From positions 3,356,533-3,420,532 of the forward strand of contig CM056570.1 in assembly GCA_029721515.1 (NCBI GenBank): DNA of 64,000 bases. Direction: 5' to 3'. This stretch comes from Synanceia verrucosa. Its lineage: Eukaryota > Chordata > Actinopteri > Perciformes > Synanceiidae. Below the pieces are notes generated by a model that made no database searches, was not told the origin of the DNA, and saw only the letters and a program-made list of their open reading frames with translations. Within the stretch, counting starts at the first letter, position 1. The number at the start of each line of letters is the position of its first letter. Position numbers and translations under genes: made by a program. This document shows positions 33,217 through 45,838 of this stretch, in pieces.

Positions 33217-36200
33217 ATGAAATGTTCACAGTCTAATAAACAGGAGTGAACAGACACTACAGGCACTAAAGTATAGAACTGAAATATGAGGAGTTACTTT
33301 CAACCACTGCTTACCAAAGTAGTCAGTACATCCACTGTGTAGTACCTCCTCACTCTGTAGTACTTCCACACTGTGTTGTACTTGTCAAAAATTTCAAATT
33401 TCAAAAATAAAGTAGTCAATCTGCCACATACAGCTAATAACACAAACAGCTAACTTAGCAACTGGTCGGTTAGCTTTAGGAGGGATAAAAAAGGTGTCTT
33501 TTATTAAAATATGCAGTTCAATTTAAGACAAATGTTTTTTCTGTAACTATTTCAGCTGTTAAACGTCCCACTCTCTGATAATAATGCCGAGGACAAAAGG
33601 AGAGTTGAGTGAGTCAAAGAGTCAGAGTGACTTTCTGAGACGGCCCAAAGACGGGAGGCATCCTTGAGGTTGACATCGATGTGGAGGACTAATCTGCAGA
33701 CGGCTGTGATTCAGACCCAAGGTGAGCCCTGTGACATTTTGAGCTGATTAGGAATTTCACCAGCCTTAGCCTTTTGTGTCGTGTCAACTGCTCTGACATT
33801 GCATTACGCCGTTTCATTATCATGCAGTCACATCTAATAAGGGCGCCGTCCTCCAACCTGGCGAGGAGCATAAAAAGGGCTTTTTTAATGCACGGCGGCC
33901 TGAGAGGAGGGGGGAGGGGGGACGGAGTAAAAAGACAAATCAAGCCTGTAACTGTTTGATAAGTGCGACTGGGCTTTTGGCCCAGAACAAATTACATTAC
34001 TGTCACATTATGTCCCTGGTATGCATGAATTAAGCACTGACTGGGTAACTCTCAGCCCTCCCTGACCAACTTCCAACTTCCTCCCAAATCCTTCCTCTAC
34101 TTTCTACTTTGTTTTCCATCATGGAGGAGAGACAGACTCCTTCTCTGTCTTGCCATCTTTCCATCCCATTTGCACAGTGGACAATCTGACACTTTCACTG
34201 CTCGGCTGCAGGAATGTGAGAATTGCACTGGGAGAGGAGTGTGGTTAGTCGATGGCCTTTCTGTGCTGATTCAGACATTGCAAGATGATGAGAGGGTTCT
34301 GCAGCCCGGAGTGACTCTTCAGCCAACGCTGCAGCAATAAGAGCAGATATGCATTTTTATTCAGGTCAAATGTCAGCCTTTTGTGGGCTCCAAGAATAGA
34401 GAGAGTGTGGCTCAGAGAAAGGTCACTGTGGCCCCTGGAAGGAAAAGGAAAAGGCCAAAAGGGAGCCTCAAGTCTCTCATCCCATCAGACGCTCTGAAGC
34501 CTTGAAGAAGAGCGACGTGTCACACTTGGACTGACATCTCATCCAAGCAAATTAATGTAAGATACGTCCATATCGTCACCGTGAAGTGGACAAGCGCAGG
34601 AAAGCCCTGGGGGGCTGAGCTGTCTCGTCGTCACAGCCTCGTGTTCGCAGTCTTGGATGCTGATGAAGTCGTTTCAGGTGGACAAACAATCCAGAGTTCA
34701 CCAAAAGTCACATCCTGCAGATGAATGTGTGCACGATGATATGAAGCTGGCTGGGCTCCGGCTAGAGGGGAAGGACGAAACAACGTCGTGAGACCCAAAA
34801 AAAAAAAAAGACTCATCTGTATCTGTCTAATTGTTTGTTTCCTGAGTGATAAAGCCAAGAAATGACACAATGAGACAGGAAAGAGGGTGGAGATAGCTTC
34901 AGGCTGGAACACACTCTTCTCATTTCTATTTAAAAAGAGGAACATGACCTGCCGGCAGTCTTTCTATGATGAATATGAATAACGGGATATGCAGGCTACC
35001 ATGTAGCACCCAAATACACTGTGCTGAGCCCGTTTCACATCCACGTCATGCCATCCCTCTCCTCGCTGTCTAAGCACAGAAAGATGCCTATTCTTAGCCA
35101 ACTCCCCCGCAGGTGAATTATGGATGAGATGAAAAGCTTGTGCTGATATTTGGCTGATCAAATATCAAGCTAAAACACCACTTAAAGTGTGATATAGCTC
35201 GCTGGGATGGAGCGCTGTCTCCCCCCCACCCATCGCTTACAAAGACAGCAAGGGAGGGAGGGTGATGGCATCAAGGTGGCTGAACAGACGAGATACGAGG
35301 CGGACAAACAGTCATGGTCATTGGGGGCAACCAGTGGGGAGAAACAGTGTCTGGGTGGTGATAATAAGCCAAAAGCCAAAGGCGTGACTCAGCCAGGTGT
35401 GTCCGTTTCACCGTGCAATTTATGACTTTGACTTTTTCCTGATTCCTAAATGTGTCCCGGAGAGCGCCGGCTTATGGCCTCATAGACAGCGAGTGTCACA
35501 CAATGTTCACACAGGCGCCTACATGTACGTTTCTTTTGACAAGGTAACACACTCGCCCACGTCAGCGACCATCTATAGGGGATAACTGATGTGTTTTCTA
35601 AAGGCTTCGCTCCATCTTATGTCACAACCTTGAAGCATAACAAGACGAACAAAGGTGGGACTGGAGTAGTTTTGCCATTTGCACGTGTCTGCTGTGCTGA
35701 CATCAATTTCTATAAAGATCTGAGGTTAGAAGGTCGATGCTTTCACATGGATCTGCTTTTCATAATGACCCTGACAGCTTAGGGCACTGCGAACCAACAC
35801 AACCAACAAAATACAAGACAGTGTAAAAGAAAACTAAGCACCTGCCAATAGCCGACGCTATTTGGGTCCAGATTTTTTTTTTCCCGTGTTCGCTCCAGAG
35901 TGTGCGCTCTGAGGACTTCAACCAGACTATTTTGTCCCTCATGGCTCACTGTACAAAGCTGTACGTCACTTCCTTTTTTCCAGCAAGCTCACAAATCAAA
36001 CCAAAGCAAAAACGCTACGGATCTGTGTTGTTGGCGAGCAAGCTACTGGAAGCATGTGGAGATACATACAGGGGCTGAAAAAACTGAAAAACGCAAGAAT
36101 TCAGATGGAGAAGAGGTGCGACTCATGTGAGAGCACCTCGCTGTTTTAAAGAACACTGTACTTGCTGCACTACGTAGATTTTTCAGGGCCACGGCAGCTT

Positions 36201-38389
36201 TTGTTTTAAATCCTGCATAAATGCGACCAGATGCAAAACAGTTCTTTGTACTGTCGAATTGATTTCCACAACAGTGGTGTGTATATTTGTGTCCAAATAT
36301 AACCGGCAGTGACATCCTGTGTCAGGAGCCTTGAAGTGAACAAAATATAAATGGAGCATATGTACATGTTGCAAACGTCGGACTCTTGATGTCACCAAAG
36401 TGCTCAGAAACATGAAAGGCATCATGGGAAGTTTGAGCCGAGATTTGTTGTCCAAAACAAGCCTTTTTTAGTGTTCTTACGTCTTGGATGGTTTTCAGTG
36501 GCTCGGTCAGCTCCTTGTAAATACTGCTGCATATACTGAGGATTTAATTACCTCTCGAGGGATTACCTTTCCGGTGATAACCACTTTGGAAAAGCCTCCT
36601 TGATGCCAAACACAACGACCGGTACAGGTGTGGCCTTGCTGTTCACAGGGAACTGTCTCTGTGAGCGAAAAGCGTTTCAGCGCTTCCAGCACTGGTGCTA
36701 AAGGAAATCATCTCAGCCATGAATACCAAATGACCCAAGGTGTACAATAGTACATCTCAAATATGTGCTTGGCCCTGGTCCAGCCGAACAGGAAATTTTC
36801 CTGTGTAACACAGAGAAAATGAGAGGCTGTAATGGTATTGATATTGGATTTGTGAGCTGTCTTCTGTGCCTCCGGATGTCTATAAAATCTTTTTTCTCTG
36901 CAAAGAATTGGATTCTTGAACTCTCCGCAGGGGCTACTAGATCTCTGTCAGACATGACACCTTGTTTGTTTTTACAGCTTCTTTTCATAGTCGATGAGTT
37001 CACCGTGACATGACAGATATCAGGGAGAACATTCGTCTATGGTGTCCTTCAGAGATGTCCCTCGGAAATAAGTGTTTGTTAGCAACACAGCGTTTTAATG
37101 AATTCCCCATGATACATGTGTTTTTCTCCCTTGTGAAATAAATCACACGTTTATACTGTAAATGTGCTGCAGGTAGTACACGGAGTGCTATGGGAGCACT
37201 TATTCATCCAGATTATAAGTTACTACCGCAGGACATTATGAAATTTAACCTCTAAAAGCTAATAATATAAACACACTGGGTGCAGAAGAAGTCGTGGGAT
37301 CTAAATGAATTTGTGAGGGAAAAAAAATCCCAGCCACCGAGCTATGTAAATGTGTCCACAGCCAAAATCACTTTGGCCCTTGCCATCCTGGTTATTTACG
37401 AGCTCTCATTAGCAAATGACTTTCACAGTGTACTGTATCCTCTCCGCTTTCACTTCAAACTGTAAAAAAATAGAAAATCCACAGAATTAATGTTCTGGAA
37501 AATGTAGTCGTAATAAAAAGTGTTGCGAGATCTCATGCGCTGCCAAAGAAACCTCCAAAAATGTTCCCTCCGATTCACTCAAATCAGCACAATTAACCTG
37601 CAGGAGAGAACGCAGTGTTTGAATTCATTACCGCCCACAGCACGACAATGGGCATCTGCTCAGCGAGGCTGCGTTCAGGAGCAGCACACTGACTCGCTGT
37701 TGTTGCTTTGGCTCCACTTGAAACCAACGCAGGGTGTTGGCTCGCAAACAACGGCGACGAAAAAGACTCAGGGAAAAGCACAGCGAGGCGTCTTCAAGTG
37801 ATGCAAGTTTGTTTATCCTAAAACTCCCAGAACTTTCTACGGTGCCGTGCAGTCCATCAGCCTTATCACAGGTGATACCATCTGGCGTGCCGGGCCCAGT
37901 GATTGAATGACTGCTCAGTGTGTGGCATATTGCAGCGAGGCAGGTGGATGCATTAAAGGCGTCCTGGGAGAGTCGGCAGCAGCAGGCGTGCTGAACGCTG
38001 ACATCCTCAGGACGCTGTGGCGGAGCATTTGTCCCTCCTGATGGAAACGCCACAACGCCATCCAGTACAAGACGAGGCACCGTGGGAAAACACGCTGTCT
38101 GTCATGACACATACGCAACACGGTGTCTCAGAGAGACAATGACAGGGAGTTATTGAATTATCATGTCTGCATGCTGAGTGAGAAAGCATGTGGAAGAGCC
38201 AATAATGTGGCCTTTACTGACTAAGAGATTTTAAATGCTTTATTTAAATACCCATATTAGTGCCTTATGGTGAGCACGATCAACCTTAAGGGTCACATAT
38301 TGATATAGTCCTCATTTCAGAATCATATCAAAATCAATGAAAACCAAAAGTGTAAAACGTACATTTTTAGAAAAGACTTTCTTAATTTC
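33217..38389. other. Long stretch without recognised repeats or genes
   Basis: Five kilobases nearly free of mobile elements. Several parts have balanced composition and complex words (33750-33900, 34200-34620, 35030-35560, 37500-38150). These give moderately long frames on both strands, for example 150 codons at 37628-38080 minus, overlapped by others, with no recognisable domain. No splice-flanked exon can be supported. Short homopolymers: A12 near 34797-34809, T9 near 35873-35882. Confidence 0.5.
33333..33386 (+). repeat. Three-copy 18-bp tandem repeat
   Basis: Units cactgtgtagtacctcct, cactctgtagtacttcca and cactgtgttgtacttgtc follow one another at exact 18-bp spacing, with three to six differences between units. 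The array lies 117 bp downstream of the 28-bp minisatellite but is unrelated in sequence. Confidence 0.75.
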
Positions 38390-38516
38390 TTGTTTTTACT
38401 CTTTTTTATGCCTTTTATGCTGCTTCTATGCCTGTTTATGTCTTGTTTTAACCTGTATGCACTTTGAGATTGCAAAATGTAAAGTGCATTATAAATAAAA
38501 TGTATTATTATTATTG
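38390..38516 (+). repeat. 3' tail of a LINE/SINE-type retroposon with (TTA)n
   Basis: The words cactttgagattgcaaaatg, taaagtgcattataaataaa, then (tta)n match the 3' ends shared by teleost LINEs and the SINEs that borrow them (gcactttga, ... aaagtgctatataaataaag followed by a short A/T repeat). No 5' part or reverse transcriptase frame is visible, consistent with a 5'-truncated insertion. Confidence 0.6.
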
Positions 38517-40481
38517 TCATAATATCACAATGCATACAATGAAATTAGTAGCGTTGCTCCACTTGGTACTTGTGGAGCAAAGTGGAGCAAAAAAAAAAAA
38601 AATAGTCAGGCTTAAATATTAAATAGAAAAGGCATAAAGTTGTGTAAGAAATAAAATACTATTCACAGGATTAAGGCACAGTTTTGCTACAAAAAAGTTA
38701 GTGCATATTTTCAGACTACTGCACATGTGAGTGGTATTACTGCACAATGTTGTTAACCGTCATTGCACAGAAAGATATGAACATGTTTACATGCTGTTGG
38801 CTAATGTTCAAAAACTCTTTTATTTTCCTACACAGCCTGTCTGAATTTACACCTTTTTATCATTTAAAAGCTATATTTTTGAGCATTTTATTTAGGTTGT
38901 TGAGGTTGCTAGGCAACATCTTTACTTCCTGTCATTCACATAAACTGCAACTGGAAACAAGCTGATTTAGATTATTAAAACTGGGGAACTGTGTAAATAT
39001 TGTACGTGAGTGATGTCACAAATTCTCACGGCTCGTTTCAAACGCTCAGTTTCTGAATGTGGATTTTACTATGACAGTATTTTTACAGCATTTTATAAGA
39101 TAAAAGACATACAATTCTAACTTTTGACAATATGGGACCTTTAAAGTAAACTGAAATGTTTTGGTTTTACATTATCTGTCACTTCCAAACTGCCAGGTAT
39201 GTTAAAGAGAGAAACTTTCATTTTTGAGTTGATTTTGGTGGTTTCCTGTGGATAAATGTGGTTGTGTTTCCCAGCACCAGAGCACAGTGAAGCCAGATCT
39301 GGGTCTGGACTCTGCTGGAGCCTGAGCTGAAGGAGTTTCTCCTGTAAAAAGTTTAGATTTTGACCCGATGACGAGCATTACAGAAATAATAGAAGACAAA
39401 TATTAATAACATTCATCCCGATGGTCTTGTTTGCCTGTGTGGAAACTATTTAAAATGTAGAATAACAAGAAAAATACAAAATATGACCAGATTTCATCTT
39501 TTAATGATTCCCGTTCATGCACCGCAGGGTTCAGTTTCTTGCTAGTTTTCACTCACATTACATTTTGAAAGCAGTTCCATGTCTTCTCTCAGAAATCCAG
39601 TCTCCCTGTGGTTAGATTACGACCTGCCTTCCCTTTACAGCCCGTCCAAACCAACAGACAAGCCAAAGGCGAGCCCCTGCAGCCAGCTGTAGCGCATAAA
39701 GTGAAAGCGGAAATTAAAAATAGATTTTACAGATTCGTATTCATACAACTGCTGCCTGCGTTCGGGGGTATTTTGACAGCTTTTCAGAGCTCAAAGCGCA
39801 TGTCACCAAAAACAATGGAAAGGAAAATGGCAAATATCTCCTGACATGATAAAATGAATGGAAAACAATGTGTGGTGACGTAAAGCAGTGCAGGAATGAA
39901 GGAAATGGGTGAAAACAGTCTTGGATTTTCTTTACACTAAAATCACCATCCAAACAGGACAAAATGATTCCCAAACACCACATTTCCACTTGATTGAAGG
40001 TCCGGCTTGTGTATGAGGACAATTGATGGATTAAGTGTATTGTTTTTCCAGATCTGTGCAGGTTAGCGACAGGCTTCATTTACAATCTGTTCGTCCCCAC
40101 AAAGGGACTTTTCCCATTGCCTGCTGATGTCATGTCCCTGTAGAGAATAAAGCAAGAGTGTTTCCTGTTGATATTAGGATGCCGGCTCCCATCTGTTTGT
40201 CTGATCACACCAAAAGACAGCAGTTAAAAAAATAAAATAATAAAAAAAGAGTTGACCTCCTCTCTCTGACCACATCTTCATCCTCCAATTGAAGTCAGCC
40301 CACAAACACAATAAAACACATAATCAGCTGCCTATCCGCCTCTATAGCTGTGACAGTTGCACAGCTCCCAGTATAAATCTGAATAAATCATGCAGGAATA
40401 CAGAGTGATATGAGGTAGATAGTGGGCCAGTTCCAGTATGAGTAAATTACCCAGTTAAAAGTCTGAAATAGGCATGAATGG
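38517..40481. other. Non-coding sequence, no confident repeat
   Basis: AT-rich, with a 13-14 base A run near 38589-38602 following gtggagcaaagtggagc, a near duplicate of nearby sequence (tccacttg..tggagcaa). No gene recognised; the 112-codon minus frame at 39741-40079 is overlapped by a plus-strand frame and lacks motifs. Confidence 0.5.
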
Positions 40482-40615
40482 AAAGGTGCTACATGTTAGC
40501 TTCTGCAGGTTAAAGGTGCTAAATGTTAGCTACTACAGTCAAACGTGCTAAATGCTAGCTACTACAGTTAAAGGTGCTAAATGTTAGCTACTACAGTTAA
40601 AGGTGCTAAATGTTC
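40482..40615 (+). repeat. 29-bp minisatellite, about 4.6 copies
   Basis: The unit is taaaggtgctaaatgttagc plus tactacagt. Successive units begin near 40481, 40511, 40540, 40569 and 40598: the first spacing is 30, the rest 29. The first copy differs most (acatgttagcttctgcaggt), the third has caaacgtgc and atgctagc variants, and the last breaks off after gctaaatgtt. Left-edge divergence with a homogeneous right side is usual for arrays that expand from one end. Confidence 0.92.
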
Positions 40616-40847
40616 ACTCTACTCAGGTAAATTTTACTCCTCTATAAATTTACACAGCAAATAGGTATTTTTCTGCTATATAAATGTTCTCAATATAGAA
40701 ATCATTTATAACGTAACACACGTGCTTATTTAACAACTCAAAACATAATTCAGAATGTAATTTAATTGTATGGAAACAATTTCGTAGAAAACGGTCACTG
40801 GAGCAATACGGGCATATGGTAAATATTTCTCAGAATAATATTAAAAT

Positions 40848-40905
40848 ATTTTATTTATAGGGCTATTAAAAGCCAAAGACACTTTACAAGAAAAAAAAAA
40901 TTAGA
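40848..40905 (-). repeat. Possible LINE/SINE 3' tail, reversed
   Basis: ttttatttatagggctatta then gacactttacaag resembles the reverse complement of the cttgtaaagtg..tataaataaaa tail seen in fish retroposons. It is short and degenerate; class not resolved. Confidence 0.35.
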
Positions 40906-42130
40906 ACAGTCAACGATAAAAACAACAAGCTGAGAGACACGGTGAGTGGAGAAAAACTAATATAAATGTCATTTCTGAGCTCACAAAAGCTAAATAAAGA
41001 AATATCACAACAACAGAGAAGAAAAATGTTTGCTCCGCATCAAGAGCTGTGAACGATCATCCCTTCTCTTTCTGGTTAATACGGCAGGAAGCCTTTACAT
41101 GAAAGCACAACGGAGACCATTTCCTGCTCCTGCTGTTTGAATTGTCCTGCATGGTGTCTGTGAATCGGCAGCACAGCTCGCAGGAAATGGAGCTGTGTGC
41201 GTAGCCCCACCTCCCACTGAACCCACAGTAAAATGGTATGTATGTGTGTGTTTGTGTGTTTGCAGCCCTCTCTTTGCTCTTGCATTCGTCACAGTCTGTA
41301 TTTAGGAAGGGGAAGGTCATCCATGCGAGTGCCTAATTTGTGTGAATGTCTGTGTGGGAGGGTGTAGCTTGACTCTGACTGTTGACACTGGATCGGTGAC
41401 AGTCTGAATGCTCGGCCGTGTTGACGACACCCCGTCCTGCCTCGCCCCATTGTGGAGAACGAATATTAATAATTCAAAATGATCTCAATCTCGGCTGCCT
41501 CCGAGGACGCTACCCATTACCCCGGGATGAGCTGATATTGCTGCTGCATTAAAGGCCACCGACAGGCAAAAGGCAGGGGAGGAAAACTGTGATGAGCCAC
41601 TAAAAGGCCCTCCTGAGGATTCTGCTCTCAGCTAGACTGAGGTGAAAGGAACATATTGTTATGAGAGGGCAGACAGGAAAAAAAACTCTGAGGTTGTGGC
41701 CTGGATGTGCATAAAGAAACTAAGATTAACTCTGGAAATTACACAAATCTGTTTTGATGCTGGCGGTGCATTTACTTGCTGTCGCTCTACTCCACGTTTC
41801 CTTATTTTCTAAACTCCAGGTTAAGGTGATGCACAGCAGCAAAACAAAGAGCTCACCGTGAAAATGGCTTGAGGTGACGTTGTCATGCTCTGCTCCCTGC
41901 AGCGGGGTGGGAAGACGTCTAATCCAACTCATACTGCTAGCCTTAATGCATCTGCTTCCACCCTGCCGGCACATGAACCGCCTTAATCTACCAGGGTGAT
42001 GTCACACTGTAGCAGCTGTCGTGTGACATCACCCGGATGCTCACGAATCCCTGAAGCAAAACACATCAAGAAATTAGCTGCTATTAAAGTGACAGCTTAT
42101 TATCTTTGACGGGACAGGAGGCACACATAT
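40906..42130. other. Unique non-coding sequence
   Basis: No repeat family recognised. The stretch 41440-41570 (tattaataattcaaaatgat followed by complex, balanced sequence) could be a conserved regulatory element. Overlapping minus-strand frames of 65-87 codons at 41057-41320 are in different phases of the same DNA and have no motif. Confidence 0.45.
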
Positions 42131-42500
42131 ATACATATGATGACCACTGAAAGGTTAGAAGCAGGAAAAATGTTCCAGCGTCAGGATTTGAGTGAGTTTG
42201 ACAACAAGAACCAAACAGTGATGGCTAGAGGACTGGGTCAGTGCATCTCAGAAACCTGGTTTGCAGTGGTCAGGATCTATCAAAAGTGGTCCAAGGAAGG
42301 ACCAGTGGTGAACTAGAGACAGAGTCATGAGAGGACAAGGATCATTGATGCAGGTGGGGAGTGAAGGCTGGTCCTGGTGGTCTGATCCAACAGAGCAGAG
42401 GAGTTTGCTGAACATAGAAAGGAGTCAGCAGAGAGCAGAGCAGTTTGACCATCACAGTATTAGACAGGCAGGTGGTCATAATGTTCTGTCTGATTGGTGT
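42131..42500 (+). mobile_element. Internally deleted Tc1/mariner-type element
   Basis: The right end ggtggtcataatgttctgtc tgattggtgt (42471-42500) and the degraded left atgatgaccact (about 42138-42149) are the terminal repeats of a widespread fish Tc1/mariner family with GGTCATAATGTTATGCCTGAT-type ends. Between them a plus-strand frame from 42179 keeps the N-terminal DNA-binding part of its transposase: RQDLSEFDN, VMARGLGQ, IYQKWSKEGPVVN, then a stop at 42315. The remainder of the HTH region (tcattgatgcaggtggggag) follows in another frame. The whole catalytic DDE domain is absent, so about 370 bp remains of an element normally well over 1 kb. Confidence 0.82.
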
Positions 42501-45500
42501 GTCTTTGTCAGCCTGGATGTCGTTCTCATATTTCCGCTCATTACGACCATAATGATAACATTTTACTCATCACATCTGCTGCAGTCTGACGAGAACGACC
42601 TCAGTGTTGCAGAAATGGTGTTAAACACCAGAGGAAAACACAGAAAGAAGTCCCCCAGCTGTTGAAGCAAACAGAGTCTGTTGCTGTTGCACTTTCACTT
42701 TGATTTAATTTTTTAATGGAGCCAGAAAACACAACAAACCACAGACTAACTTGGCAAACATGGCCCCAAGATGTTCAAACATGGATCATAAAAATGAACC
42801 TTTAACTCAAAAGTAGATCAGTAAAAAATATAATACAAGAATAGATTCAAAGAAATCTTTCACTGTTAACCAGTATGAAATCAAGAGTTAAGGCTTGACT
42901 GATTACACATCAATATATTTTTGAAAATATTACAAGGTGGCTTCAAACTTTATTATTGCTTTCAGCTATTGACAAAAGCGGCACAGACCAGATCTACCCC
43001 TTCTGTTCTTACCTTTCAAAACAAAAGTCCTAGAAATATATTCACATATGAATAATTCACTTTTTTTGTCGTTTATTCGTTACGGGTGAGGGAAAGTCCT
43101 TAACAACGTCATCATCTCAGAGAAGCTGTACTGAAGCACACTGATACTTTGAGCTCATAACCGTGATCGCCATCTTAGTTTAGCATGTTAGTACGCAAAT
43201 GAAATGTGGACGCACCAAACCATGGCAGCTATTCCTTTATCAAAATTAGAAGCAAGTTTATTTCCACATTAAGTTTGCACAAACAAGGAATTTAGCTTGG
43301 TATTAGCTTGGTTATTTAAAAAAACACTAAAAGTATACACTGGAGACTATGAATGTCTTGACTATTAAGAACTTCTGGCAACTTCTGACATCCATCATTA
43401 TTGATGGATGAAAGAAACTTTACTTCCTGATCAACCTGCCAGCAAACTTAGCTTATTTGTATTCTGCTATATTCTTGCATGCACAGCAGTCAGCTTGTGT
43501 GCATGCTAATAAGAAGATGTTGTAGGCTTTGACACTTTGCATTTCCTGGATCTCTACAGCAGAGATGGTATAAAATCATGTCAGAATAACATCCAGGCTG
43601 ACAAATGTTGCACTATCCCTTTAAATCCACAGTTATAATGAGTCCTAAATGATGAATCTGAGTAAAACTGAAGGCACAAATCCTTCCCTGTGGTTAAGCT
43701 CAACTTGGCAAGGGTTAAGTTTACAGGTCAACAGCACCTGATCCTCACAGCTGTTTCCCAGGGATCATCTGGGGAACTATGTGAACCACTTAACCCTTTC
43801 TAAAACATGTTTGAAAATATTCTAGTGGCATAAAGTACATCCGGCAATGAGGTGATTCAGAGAGACAAGTTGACCTGAGTGAAGCTGACGAAGTCCACAT
43901 CTTGCCGGGCACCTGAACACCACTTCACCTCACCTCAAATGAAGTGTCTAGGATTTTGGTTTTGAAGCTGGGACAAAGGTGGGATATTCTGATAAAGGCT
44001 TCTGTTGTCAACAGGTTAATGAAATGAGACCTGAGGAGCTTTTCAACAAGCCAGACACAGATGATGAGCAGAATTGATCTTAGCTGTAGAGGCTGCGTGG
44101 CTTAAAGTTGAATAATGCTTGAATAATTGCCCCGGCAGCCACACATGCAGGTTTACCAGAAACAAAGTTCAGCTCAGCCTGTACGGCCCGCACACTTAAC
44201 ATGCAGTCCAAATCTCGCCATGCTATCACCACTCTTCCATTTCCCCAGTTTCCACAAATCCATATTAAGCTGTGATATGTCTTTGGGGTTTGGCACCTTC
44301 GCACCTTCAGCAGGGAGGAGATGAGAGTCGGCCCTGTTAAATATTAATGCGAGGCCAGATGCCCGACTGGCCGCTGGCATTTATCTTAACCTGCTCCAGC
44401 AGGTGTAAGCCCAGCAGGTCCCACCGGCATCCAGGAGGAGCACTCAACCTCTGGATCATTTAGAGGCGTTAAAGGATTATATCAGCGCTGAACCGAGACC
44501 GGACCAATACACCCGAGGGGATGGAGGAGAGGACTGAGAGGGGGGAAATGATTGTGTCTTCTCAGTGAGTGGGGAGAGGGAGGCAGAGGATGCTGGGAGA
44601 TGGATGGAGAGTGGTGTTCGCCTGGGCAAACACTCCTGCTGTTTGCTCCTCGCTTCCCATTTTTCTCCCAAGGGCAAATGGAGAATCGAGCGAGCTGCAG
44701 CTGTCAGAGCGGGTGAAGTTGACCGGTGTGGCCTCTACATAAGTAGCAGAGAATCACCACCAACAAACCTCCCTCCTGGGGCCCTTGGCCACTGGCCCCC
44801 ATCAGTACTCCCTGGAGCTCAGCGCCATGGCAGCCCCCCCACTACCAGCCTCGTATTAACCAAAATGAGGACACCGCCGCAGTGTTTCTCGCCCATCCTC
44901 CCTCATTTACTTGCTTCTATTTTTGCCAACACAAGCAGAGGAGCACCGTACATCATGGCGCCATGGCATCAGTCCCGAGTAGGTGATATCCAGAACATCA
45001 GGACAAGCTGTTGAGTAAGGCAGGGTGGGATGAGACAACCTGGCTGCTGTAAAGTCAAACTGTGGCCCATTTTTCACCTGGATGCCGTACCGCTGTGATA
45101 TGCATTACACAAATGACCTGGTACGAACTGGTTTCTGGGTACAAGGGCAAACTTGCACTGACAAGCAGAATGAGCCATGAGGCATCATTGCTGTTTTTTG
45201 ATTCAGAGAGGAACAAATCTTTATTTTCTGATAGGTTTGAGACTGAGGAAGGATCCTTGGCTGTATGTTTGGAGTGTATATTTGATTCAGAGAGGTCGTA
45301 GGGAGCCAAGGAAAATAAGAGCGCAGCTGTAGAGACAGGAAGGTTATGACCGGTCTTATCATTCTCTATTGATGGGAATGGAAATAGTGGCTTGCTCTTC
45401 TTTAGCACCAAATAACAGGAATATGCACCGAAAACATTTGAAGCATCAGCTGTCGGGCATTTGATCCATTAGAAGATATATATGGCGCATATACTATGAC

Positions 45501-45540
45501 ACTTTCACAGGTGTAAAATTGAGAGGATGTAATAAAGCAT
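42501..45540. other. Mostly unique non-coding sequence
   Basis: No gene or confident mobile element. The interval 44330-45000 is balanced in composition and holds a 149-codon plus-strand frame (44565-45014) overlapped by a minus-strand frame; no domain is visible. The stretch 44340-44460 (atattaatgcgaggccagat and onward) has a texture that could be conserved regulatory DNA. Confidence 0.5.
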
Positions 45541-45838
45541 GTCCCGTCCGTTTGTTTTTTTGACTCAAGGTGCATTCAAGTTGTACACAAATGTCAGAAT
45601 TTCCAAGCTCCAAGTCAGAATTTAAATCAGAACCCCCCTTAAAGTCGGATCTCCAACTCGGAAAGTCAAATTAATCTCACCAACCCAACATAAAATGAAT
45701 GCTAACTGCTACTGACGTAAACAGTATCTACGTGTTTTGTTGTACGTCTGTAAGGCTGGAAGAGCAGAGAGCACTAGACTTTGAGGTTACGTTGATCAGA
45801 GCTCCAAGTTCTGACTTCCAGTGAACACACCATAAGGC
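45541..45838 (+). repeat. Probable dispersed repeat, TIR-like
   Basis: Contains caaggtgcattcaagttg, aatttccaagctccaagtca, gaatttaaa, and near the right end gctccaagttctgacttcca and gaacacaccataaggc. The tccaagctccaagtcagaatt (left) and agctccaagttctgacttcc (right) blocks recall a fish repeat with a 'gcattcaagt..cggaatttccgagttc' start. Family and boundaries are uncertain. Confidence 0.35.

Noticed and set aside
32824..33249. Repeat protein with 28-residue units
   Set aside because: A direct consequence of a stop-free 28-bp minisatellite; no sign of a gene around it.
37628..38080. 150-codon minus-strand open frame
   Set aside because: Lies in a locally less AT-rich patch where several frames are open; no recognisable protein feature.
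44565..45014. 149-codon plus-strand open frame
   Set aside because: Low-complexity Pro/Ser/Gly-rich translation, overlapped by a minus-strand frame, no domain.
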